Shown here: one piece after another, positions 24,680-30,920 of the stretch
How positions within the stretch are numbered: position 1 is the first letter of the stretch
Layout: every line of letters starts with the position of its first letter
Assembly (NCBI GenBank): GCA_045605145.1
Contig: JAZUPH010000056.1
Span: 1 to 30,920 of the forward strand
From: CAMNAO01 sp045605145
GTDB lineage: Bacteria; Bacillota; Clostridia; Oscillospirales; Oscillospiraceae
Direction of reading: 5' to 3'
DNA: 30,920 nucleotides
The notes under the pieces: model-generated
Told to the model about the DNA's origin: nothing
Seen by the model: the letters and a program-made list of their open reading frames with translations, nothing else
Database searches by the model: none
Position numbers and translations under genes: made by a program

Positions 24680-24983
24680 TAGTGTCAGATTTATTTGCAT
24701 AATTTCTCAATTTGACTTGCATTTTTGACGAAAATGTGAGAAAATTACTTATTGGTGATAAAAGGGATAACTATCTCTAGGGAGCGCCGTCCTCGGCGTT
24801 CCGACCCATTAAGTTTCGCCGCGGGGAACCGTGCGGAACGGGGAGGACATCGTTCCCTTGTCATGCCTGGCGGATGCCCGGCGTGGTTTTTGTTGCCGTT
24901 CCCGGTGTGCGTGAGCGCCTGTGACCATAAGGGCGTTTTTGAGCAACCGTGCACGCGGGAAATAACTAACAGGGAGGGTACTT
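24680..24983 (+). promoter_or_regulatory. Promoter region and long structured leader of the oppBCDF operon
   Basis: No gene is supported in this stretch. At 24680-24750 the DNA is AT-rich with TTGACT (24712-24717) and TTGACG (24725-24730) as -35 candidates, but no good -10 at the right spacing, so the exact promoter is uncertain. The following 210 bases are GC-rich and can fold: GCGCCG-TCCT-CGGCGT (24784-24799), GGGAAC with GTTCCC (24824-24829 and 24852-24857), and an imperfect GCCTGGC/GCCCGGC hairpin (about 24865-24882) followed by GTGGTTTTTG, which resembles a weak terminator. This could be an attenuator or an unrecognised riboswitch. The ribosome binding site of oppB is GGGAGGG. Confidence 0.4.
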
Positions 24984-25937
24984 ATGGTAAAATATGTAAT
25001 ACAGAGATTACTGCTCATGCTGATGATCTTGCTCATTATCACCTGCATGTGCTTTATTCTCGTCAGGATGCTTCCACCGGCAGAACTGCCGCTTAATGAC
25101 ATCCACACCAAGGTAATTGAGGCGCGCCGAGAGGCACAGGGCTATAACAAGCCATACATGGTGCAGTTTGCAATTTTCCTTGAGGATATTTTCACCGAGT
25201 GGGATTGGGGCGTCAGCGATAAGCTGTACTTCGGCCAGGATGTTTGGTCTATTTTCGTGACTAAGCTCCCCGCCACCATGGTGGTCAACCTCTACTCTAT
25301 TATTCTGAGTATTCCCATCGGCATTATCTTGGGCATAATCGCCGCGCTTAAGAAGAACACCTGGATTGACTACTCCATTTCCACCCTTACCATGGTGGTC
25401 ATTTCCGTACCGAGCTTTGTTTTTGCCTTTGTCATTCAGTATGTTCTTTCTTTCAAGCTTCAATGGTTCCCCTTCCTTATGAAGTCCGGCACCGACTATC
25501 TCACCTGGGATATGTTCGTCAGTATGCTTCCTGCAATCATGTCCCTGTCTTTCGGCACCATCGCGGGCTTTACCCGCACCACCCGTGCCGAGCTGACTGA
25601 AGTGCTCACCAGTGAGTTCATGCTCCTTGCCCGCACCAAGGGTCTTACCAAGGCTCAGGCGACCGTCCGCCACGCATTCAAGAACTGCATGGTTGTTGTT
25701 CTTCCCGCCATCTTCGGTAACTTTATCGGAATCATGTCCGGATCTCTGGTTATCGAGAAGATCTTTGCCATCCCCGGCGTTGGCGGCCTGTACATCAACA
25801 CCATCAACGCCCGCGACTATCCGCTGTTCATCCTTATTTCCACCTTCTACACAGCGGTCGGTCTGCTGGCAGGCATAGTGGTCGATATCAGCTACGGCTT
25901 TATTGATCCGCGTATCAGAATGGGGTCAAAGAAATGA
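24984..25937 (+). CDS. oppB: Oligopeptide ABC transporter permease OppB
   Basis: A 317-residue membrane protein with six predicted helices: one at about 8-28, then five from about 97 to 305. The binding-protein-dependent permease loop that contacts the ATPase (EAA motif) is seen at 210-234 (EFMLLARTKGLTKAQATVRHAFKN). The end (VDISYGFIDPRIRMG) is the family C-terminus. OppB forms the membrane channel with OppC. Length is standard, in contrast to the other members of this operon. The ATG has a GGGAGGG site, and the stop overlaps the start of oppC (ATGA). Confidence 0.94.
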   Translation: MVKYVIQRLLLMLMILLIITCMCFILVRMLPPAELPLNDIHTKVIEARREAQGYNKPYMVQFAIFLEDIFTEWDWGVSDKLYFGQDVWSIFVTKLPATMVVNLYSIILSIPIGIILGIIAALKKNTWIDYSISTLTMVVISVPSFVFAFVIQYVLSFKLQWFPFLMKSGTDYLTWDMFVSMLPAIMSLSFGTIAGFTRTTRAELTEVLTSEFMLLARTKGLTKAQATVRHAFKNCMVVVLPAIFGNFIGIMSGSLVIEKIFAIPGVGGLYINTINARDYPLFILISTFYTAVGLLAGIVVDISYGFIDPRIRMGSKK

Positions 25938-27475
25938 GCAATATGAATTACGAATACGAATACATACCCGCAGAAAAATTCGAGTTCAAGCAGCTCGATG
26001 CCAGCATCCACGATGCAAAGCTGGAAACCAAGGCCCGCGGTTACTTTGCTGATGCTCTTCTGCGCTTTAAGAAGAATAAATCATCCGTTGTTGCGGCGTG
26101 GATAATCGCTTTCCTTCTGCTGTTCTCCATCGTCTCGCCCATCATCTCTCCTTACACCGTATACGATAAGGATTCGATGTATGTCAGCTACCCACCCTAT
26201 GTTGAGTCCATTGCTCAGAAGGGTTGGGGCATCCTGGATGGCAGCCGTGTTATCGACAGCCAGAACGACAGCGCCTACCTCTATTGGAAGGCTATTGGTG
26301 TTGAGACCGGTATGGATCCGGTGCTTGAGATAGTCGATACTCAGACTACCTATGTCAAGTACCGCGGTAAGGACAAGGCAAACAACACCTACACACTGAA
26401 GATCAACCGTTACTATGAGACCGGTGTTCTTTACCGCGTTGTCTCTTATGATGAGTTTGACAGGATCCAGCGCTGGCAGGATGAGACCGGTATCCAGGTC
26501 ATCTATCCCTATGTTAATCCGAAGGATATAAACGATATCAAGGACAACCCCAATATCTGGTACAAGGTTTCGGATGTGAAGGGTACTGCAAAGCTGGATG
26601 CTGACGGCAACTATATACCCGCCTACTGTACCGACAAGTCTATCGAGGGTGCTGAGTATACCAGCCTGAGGATCGAGGGCGACGACGGCAGCTACATTTA
26701 CAGCGCAAAGAAGTCCGGTTCCGTCCAGATCCGCGTCTGCTACTACAACTATTACCAGTATGTCAACGGACATGAGCCCATGTATATCTTCGGTACCAAC
26801 ACCCTTGGCCAGGATGTCTTCTGCGGAATTGGCGTGGGCGCCAGATTCTCTATCCTCTTCGCGATCCTGGTCTCTGCCATCAATCTGTCCATCGGTGCTG
26901 TCTACGGCGCGATCGAGGGTTACTACGGCGGCCTTGTAGACCTTATACTTGAGCGTATTTCCGACATACTCAACGGCGTACCCTTTGTCGTGGTTATGAC
27001 GCTGTTTACGCTTCACCTGTCACAAAAGGTGGGTGTCGTCGGATCGGTACTTATCGCCTATGTATCCACGGGATGGTTGGGAATGGCGGCTCTTACCCGT
27101 AAGCAGTTCTACCGCTTCAAGGGACAGGAGTTCGTTCTCTCCGCCAGAACACTGGGTGCATCCGACTGGCGTCTGATGTTCAAGCACATCTTCCCCAACT
27201 CTCTGGGTACCATAATCACCAGCTGTGCACTGGTCATCCCCGGTGTTATCAGCTCTGAAACTCAGCTTACTTATCTGGGCATTATCAACCTTCAGGAGTT
27301 TGCCGGCACCAGCATCGGCACCCTGATGAGTCAGGGCCAGACCCAGATGACCACCGCACCCCACGCAATGTTCTGGCCCGCGCTGTTCGTATCGCTGCTT
27401 CTGATCTCCTTCAACCTGTTCGGTAACGGTCTGCGCGATGCGTTCAACCCGACAACCAGAGGAGAGGAGGGCTAA
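25934..27475 (+). CDS. oppC: Oligopeptide ABC transporter permease OppC with large extracellular insertion
   Basis: A 513-residue membrane protein, about 200 longer than ordinary OppC. An N-terminal cytoplasmic segment (1-50) is followed by the first helix (51-73). Then comes a polar, tyrosine-rich stretch up to about 288, where relatives have some 40-60 residues. The standard core resumes at FGTNTLGQDVFCG (286-298, matching the family GTDxLGRDV motif), with four to five helices, the EAA loop at 399-424 (EFVLSARTLGASDWRLMFKHIFPNSL region) and a normal C-terminus. The insertion lies between helices 1 and 2 and so should face outside, where it could contact the binding proteins. Translation is coupled to oppB, and oppD starts 2 bases after the stop. 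Confidence 0.92.
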   Translation: MSNMNYEYEYIPAEKFEFKQLDASIHDAKLETKARGYFADALLRFKKNKSSVVAAWIIAFLLLFSIVSPIISPYTVYDKDSMYVSYPPYVESIAQKGWGILDGSRVIDSQNDSAYLYWKAIGVETGMDPVLEIVDTQTTYVKYRGKDKANNTYTLKINRYYETGVLYRVVSYDEFDRIQRWQDETGIQVIYPYVNPKDINDIKDNPNIWYKVSDVKGTAKLDADGNYIPAYCTDKSIEGAEYTSLRIEGDDGSYIYSAKKSGSVQIRVCYYNYYQYVNGHEPMYIFGTNTLGQDVFCGIGVGARFSILFAILVSAINLSIGAVYGAIEGYYGGLVDLILERISDILNGVPFVVVMTLFTLHLSQKVGVVGSVLIAYVSTGWLGMAALTRKQFYRFKGQEFVLSARTLGASDWRLMFKHIFPNSLGTIITSCALVIPGVISSETQLTYLGIINLQEFAGTSIGTLMSQGQTQMTTAPHAMFWPALFVSLLLISFNLFGNGLRDAFNPTTRGEEG

Positions 27476-27477
27476 GT

Positions 27478-29643
27478 ATGGAAAACAAATTGACTGTCAG
27501 AGGATTGAGAATTTCTTTCCGTACCACCAACGGCAAAGTGCAGGCTGTCCGCGGCATTGACTTTGACCTTGCCAAGGGTGAGACCCTCGCCATCGTGGGC
27601 GAATCCGGTTCCGGTAAGTCCGTCACCTCCAAGGCCATCCTCGGTATCCTTGCGGCCAACGCCATTGTTGAAGGTGGCGAGATTATCTACGACGGCAAGG
27701 ACCTGCTGAAGATTAACGAAGAGGACTTCCACAAGATCCGCGGTGACAAGATCGCCATGATCTTCCAGGATCCCATGTCCAGCCTTAACCCCATCGTTAA
27801 GATCGGCCGTCAGCTGACCGAGGCTATGATCCTCAAGGGCAAGGCTCGCCAGCGCGAGAGCAAGCAGAACTTCAACACCTATCTGAAGCTCCTTAACGAT
27901 AACATGGTCAAGGCGATCGCCAAGGGCGACAGCGCCAAGGCTGCCGAGCTGAAGACCAAGTGCAAGAACTTCGATAAATTCGAGTATAAGCACATCGACC
28001 TTGAAAAGCCCTATAATATTGCGTACGAGTCCGCTGTTGAGGCCATTGAGGACATCAAGGTTCTGGCCTTTGAGATGGAGAAGGACGCAGCCAAGGATGT
28101 GGTCTACCGCACCAAGAATGTTGCCAAACTGGCCAAGGCTGCCATTCACGAGTATGTGGTCAAGGACAAGGCCGCCCGCATTAATGAGCTGTCCGGCGTT
28201 ATCACCTCTGCCGTTGGTGCCGCCAAGCGCAGCCATGACTATTCCCGTATCATCCCCGCACTTAATGAGATCCAGTCCATTCTTGAAGAGGCTGTGGCTT
28301 TCGATGCACCCAACTTCTTCTCCATGGGCTACTACCTGACCTTCAGCGATAAACCCCTGCCCGATATGCCCGTCAGTGAGCTGAATGCTTTCCTGCGCAA
28401 GTATCTGGACGATGAGTTCATGCTCGCCTTCATTGCCGACGCGAAGCAGGCACTCATCTACTCCGCTGACAAGTCCGCCGCTGCCAAGCAGGAGGCTATC
28501 AAGGTCCTGCGTGCCAACCGCGCTGTGTTTGAGAAGGAGAGTCTTAAGAAGTCAGAGGCCTATGCTGCACACAAGGCTATGTCTGCCGCGGTCAATAAGA
28601 CTATCGACAAGCTGGAGCTGGTAAAGGACAGCCTTGCTTACACCTTTGAACCCGGTGTGGGCGGCGAAATTGATCTCTACTTTAGCGCTATTGGCAAGAA
28701 TAAGAAGGTCATTAAAGAGCACGACAAGAGACAGGCCCGTCATGATCGCCTTACCGCCCGCGGTAAAGAGCCCGATTGGAAGGTTCCTGAGGCTGCTGTT
28801 ACCGATCTTGAGCAGGTTAAGGCCAACATCTGCCGCCAGATCGACCGCCTTGTTGAGCATTTCGAAGATGCTCTCCTCAAGCGCGGCAACCGCGACTTTG
28901 ATGCAGCTACCGTTGATGTTATCGACTATTTGAAGGCCAACGCCTCCGGCACTGTTGCTAAGGTCACCAAGAGCCTTGCCCGCACCAGGGCCATCAAGCT
29001 CATGGACGAGGTCGGTATTGCCGAGCCCAGAAGGAGATTCAACCAGTATCCCTTCGAGTTCTCCGGCGGTATGCGCCAGCGTATCGTTATCGCCATAGCC
29101 CTCGCGGCTGACCCCGACATTCTCATCTGTGATGAGCCGACCACCGCACTGGACGTTACCATCCAGTCCCAGATCCTTGAGCTTATCAATAAGCTCAAGA
29201 GTGAGCGTCAGCTGTCCGTTATCTTCATTACACATGACCTTGGCGTCGTCGCCAACATGGCAGACCGCGTGGCCGTCATGTACGCCGGCAAGATCGTCGA
29301 GACCGGCACCGCTGAAGAGGTCTTCTATGACGCGGCACATCCCTACACATGGGCTCTGCTGTCCTCCATGCCTGACCTTGACACCAATGAGCGTCTCGAG
29401 GCAATCCCCGGCACTCCGCCGAACATGATCTACCCGCCTGTGGGTGACGCGTTCGCCGCGAGAAACAAATATGCAATGCAGATCGACTTTGAGCGTCAGC
29501 CGCCCATGTTCCAGATCAGCGATACCCATTTCGCTGCAACATGGCTGCTCCATCCGGACGCACCCAAGGTTGAAAAGCCCAAAATCATCACCGAAAGAAT
29601 CGCCAGAATGAAGCTCAAGAGGGGGGACAAAGATGCAGAATAA
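27478..29643 (+). CDS. oppD: Oligopeptide ABC transporter ATPase OppD with about 380 inserted residues
   Basis: A 721-residue ATPase, roughly twice the usual 330-350. Standard parts in order: Walker A GESGSGKS (41-48), Q-loop IFQDPMSSLNP (95-105), signature FSGGMRQR (528-535), Walker B ILICDEP (548-554), D-loop ALD (557-559), H-loop histidine 586, and the peptide-transporter tail HPYTWALLSSMP...IPGTPP (621-648). Between about 118 and 500 lies a lysine-, alanine- and glutamate-rich, mostly helical insertion with no motif I recognise. In the C-terminal tail all four cysteines of the usual OppD/DppD cluster are replaced (Asp656, Asn663, Asp670, Thr688). The ATPase motifs look intact, so it should be active. 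The start has GAGGAGGG; oppF starts inside its end. Confidence 0.92.
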   Translation: MENKLTVRGLRISFRTTNGKVQAVRGIDFDLAKGETLAIVGESGSGKSVTSKAILGILAANAIVEGGEIIYDGKDLLKINEEDFHKIRGDKIAMIFQDPMSSLNPIVKIGRQLTEAMILKGKARQRESKQNFNTYLKLLNDNMVKAIAKGDSAKAAELKTKCKNFDKFEYKHIDLEKPYNIAYESAVEAIEDIKVLAFEMEKDAAKDVVYRTKNVAKLAKAAIHEYVVKDKAARINELSGVITSAVGAAKRSHDYSRIIPALNEIQSILEEAVAFDAPNFFSMGYYLTFSDKPLPDMPVSELNAFLRKYLDDEFMLAFIADAKQALIYSADKSAAAKQEAIKVLRANRAVFEKESLKKSEAYAAHKAMSAAVNKTIDKLELVKDSLAYTFEPGVGGEIDLYFSAIGKNKKVIKEHDKRQARHDRLTARGKEPDWKVPEAAVTDLEQVKANICRQIDRLVEHFEDALLKRGNRDFDAATVDVIDYLKANASGTVAKVTKSLARTRAIKLMDEVGIAEPRRRFNQYPFEFSGGMRQRIVIAIALAADPDILICDEPTTALDVTIQSQILELINKLKSERQLSVIFITHDLGVVANMADRVAVMYAGKIVETGTAEEVFYDAAHPYTWALLSSMPDLDTNERLEAIPGTPPNMIYPPVGDAFAARNKYAMQIDFERQPPMFQISDTHFAATWLLHPDAPKVEKPKIITERIARMKLKRGDKDAE

Positions 29644-30259
29644 TCGTGAAACTTTGCTCCGCGTAGAGCATCTTTGCCAGTACTTCGGCCCCACCAAAGC
29701 CGTTGATGATGTCAGCTTTGAGATCTATAAGGGCGAAGTGTTCGGCCTCGTCGGTGAGTCCGGCTGCGGCAAGACCACCATTGGCCGTTCCATAATCAAG
29801 CTCTATGACATCACTTCCGGCGAAGTGTATTTCAAGGGTGTCCGTATCGCCGCCGGTAAGCGCAGCTGCAAGCTGGCTATCAAGGCCGCAAAAGAGGACT
29901 ATAACAAGCAGATTACCGAGCTTAAGAAGCAGCTTTCTGAAAACGCCATCACTGCTGATGAGTATAAGAGCAGAGAGGCTGAGCTTCGCAAGACCAGAAA
30001 CAGCATCATCGCTGAACAGCGCAAGCAGATCAAGGCCGCAAACCACGATCAGAAGCGCTGCGACAAGGAGTATGCCGCAAAACTGGTTGAAGAGCTCAAT
30101 GCTGACTATCAGCCCCGCATCCAGGCCGCCAGCGACGAGGAGAAGGCGGTTCTGATCGCTGAGTACAAGAATGAGCTGCGCAAGGCTAAGCGCACCAGAC
30201 TGGTCACCCAGATCCAGATGATCTTCCAGGACCCATCGCCTCTCTGGACCCCCGTATGA
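29633..30259 (+). CDS. oppF: Oligopeptide ABC transporter ATPase OppF, N-terminal half, frameshifted near the Q-loop
   Basis: 208 residues of OppF. Walker A is GESGCGKT (41-48). After SGEVYFKGV (62-70) comes an insertion of about 110 residues (75-185), a lysine- and glutamate-rich coiled coil not found in ordinary OppF. The normal sequence resumes at QIQMIFQDP (193-201), and then the frame is lost: seven out-of-frame residues and a stop. The next frame continues the protein exactly. Adding one C to the run at 30232-30234 would restore QDPIASLDPRMTV and give a protein of about 413 residues. The ATG overlaps the end of oppD by 11 bases with AGAGGGGGGA upstream. Without its second half this fragment has no signature motif or Walker B. 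Confidence 0.88.
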   Translation: MQNNRETLLRVEHLCQYFGPTKAVDDVSFEIYKGEVFGLVGESGCGKTTIGRSIIKLYDITSGEVYFKGVRIAAGKRSCKLAIKAAKEDYNKQITELKKQLSENAITADEYKSREAELRKTRNSIIAEQRKQIKAANHDQKRCDKEYAAKLVEELNADYQPRIQAASDEEKAVLIAEYKNELRKAKRTRLVTQIQMIFQDPSPLWTPV

Positions 30260-30873
30260 CCGTTAAGGAAATCATCGCCGAGGGCCTGGTGATTCAGGGC
30301 GAGCGTGATCCCAAGATCATCGAGGAGAAGGTCTTTGAGATGCTGGAGCTGGTCGGTCTGGTTCGTGAGCATGCTTCCCGTTATCCCCACGAGTTCTCCG
30401 GCGGTCAGCGTCAGAGAATCGGTGTGGCCCGTGCGGTCATTATGAATCCCGATCTGACCATCGCCGACGAGCCTGTTTCCGCTCTGGACGTTTCCGTCCA
30501 GGCGCAGGTCATCAACCTGCTCAACGAGTTGCGTCACAACCTGGGCCTGACCATTCTGTTCATCGCCCACGACCTGTCCGTCGTCAAGTACTTCTCCGAC
30601 CGCATCGGCGTTATGTACTTCGGCAAGATGGTGGAGCTGGCTGACTCCGATGAGCTGTTCCTGAACCCCATGCATCCCTACACCAAGAGCCTGCTGTCCG
30701 CCATTCCTCTGCCCGATCCCATCTACGAGAAGAATCGCCAGAGAATCACCTACAACCCCCTGGCTTCCCACCACTATATCGTGGACAAGCCGTCTTTCCG
30801 CGAGATCAAGCCCGGCCACTTTGTCATGTGCAACGACGCAGAGTTCGCCCGTTATCAAAGCGAGCTGAAGTAA
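30256..30873 (+). CDS. oppF: Oligopeptide ABC transporter ATPase OppF, C-terminal half
   Basis: 205 residues that continue OppF in the next frame, beginning MTVKEIIAEGL, the segment that normally follows SLDPR. It has the signature FSGGQRQRIG (about 47-56), Walker B LTIADEP (66-72), SALD (74-77), the H-loop in FIAHDLSVV and the HPYTKSLLSAIPLPDP tail of OppF. Its ATG overlaps the stop of the first half (ATGA), so it might be translated by coupling as a separate polypeptide if the frameshift is real. It lacks Walker A and cannot bind ATP alone. A terminator follows directly. Confidence 0.85.
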   Translation: MTVKEIIAEGLVIQGERDPKIIEEKVFEMLELVGLVREHASRYPHEFSGGQRQRIGVARAVIMNPDLTIADEPVSALDVSVQAQVINLLNELRHNLGLTILFIAHDLSVVKYFSDRIGVMYFGKMVELADSDELFLNPMHPYTKSLLSAIPLPDPIYEKNRQRITYNPLASHHYIVDKPSFREIKPGHFVMCNDAEFARYQSELK

Positions 30874-30883
30874 GATGAATGTC

Positions 30884-30916
30884 AAAGACCTCCGACGGAA
30901 ATAATCGGAGGTCTTT
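30884..30916 (+). terminator. Terminator of the opp operon
   Basis: A perfect 12-bp stem (AAAGACCTCCGA at 30884-30895 with its complement at 30905-30916) over a 9-base loop, ending in TTTGTAT at the window edge. It lies 11 bases after the oppF stop. Confidence 0.9.
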
Positions 30917-30920
30917 GTAT

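Noticed and set aside
24774..24815. CTCTAGGG followed by hairpins, reminiscent of ykkC-type riboswitches
   Set aside because: The conserved bases that follow CTAGGG in those riboswitches, and the later conserved GGGA...AAGCCC block, are not present.
24752..25096. A 114-codon frame over the oppB leader
   Set aside because: It has no motif, runs into oppB in another frame and has no supporting start signals; the stretch is better explained as an untranslated leader.
30225..30262. Programmed -1 frameshifting to join the OppF halves
   Set aside because: No X-XXY-YYZ slippery site is seen in the overlap; a missing base in the C run explains the data more simply.

Overview
The window reads as a chromosomal segment of a GC-rich, spore-forming Firmicute of the Clostridia, probably in or near the Oscillospiraceae. 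This rests on clostridial gene order (yqfC-yqfD-phoH-ybeY-dgkA-era-recO and uvrC-rsmD-coaD), on sporulation genes (ylbJ, yqfC, yqfD), on a Gram-positive type DgkA and HPr, on strong AGGAGG-type ribosome binding sites and on lipoprotein binding proteins. The species cannot be named from sequence alone. I see no tRNA, rRNA, CRISPR array, insertion sequence or phage gene.

Layout. 1-2600 (minus strand): the N-terminal two-fifths or so of a family 3 glycoside hydrolase cut by the window edge, then a metallo-beta-lactamase-fold hydrolase with its own sigma-A promoter and terminator. 2608-3976 (minus): a small four-cysteine protein and the sporulation membrane protein YlbJ. 3977-4080: a compact divergent intergenic region with sigma-E-like promoters serving ylbJ and yqfC. 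4081-11589 (plus): a tightly packed housekeeping run, yqfC-yqfD-phoH-ybeY-dgkA-era-recO-mutS2, mostly with 4-base stop/start overlaps. 11661-14971: HPr with its own promoter, then uvrC-rsmD-coaD. 15037-18645: a coiled-coil protein, a nitroreductase, a D-2-hydroxyacid dehydrogenase with a cysteine-rich tail, and a cytoplasmic relative of neutral ceramidases.

18745-30916 is the most unusual part: a peptide/nickel-class (Opp/Dpp) ABC importer locus made of two large lipoprotein binding proteins, each with its own promoter and terminator, followed by oppB-oppC-oppD-oppF. Almost every component departs from the textbook form. The first binding protein appears circularly permuted: the segment that normally ends the protein sits directly after the signal peptide, and the protein ends where that segment would normally begin. 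OppC carries a loop of roughly 215 residues after its first membrane helix. OppD carries about 380 extra residues just after its Q-loop and has lost all four cysteines of the usual C-terminal cluster. OppF carries about 110 extra helical residues just before its Q-loop, and is split by a one-base frameshift next to the Q-loop.

How it fits together. The housekeeping half covers ribosome maturation (YbeY, Era, RsmD), DNA repair (RecO, UvrC, MutS2), lipid recycling (DgkA), CoA synthesis (CoaD), sugar-transport control (HPr) and mother-cell sporulation genes. The transporter half is a nutrient-uptake module whose binding proteins are probably made in excess over the membrane complex, because a strong terminator separates them from oppB. 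Family assignments rest on motifs and remembered family sequences; no database search was possible.
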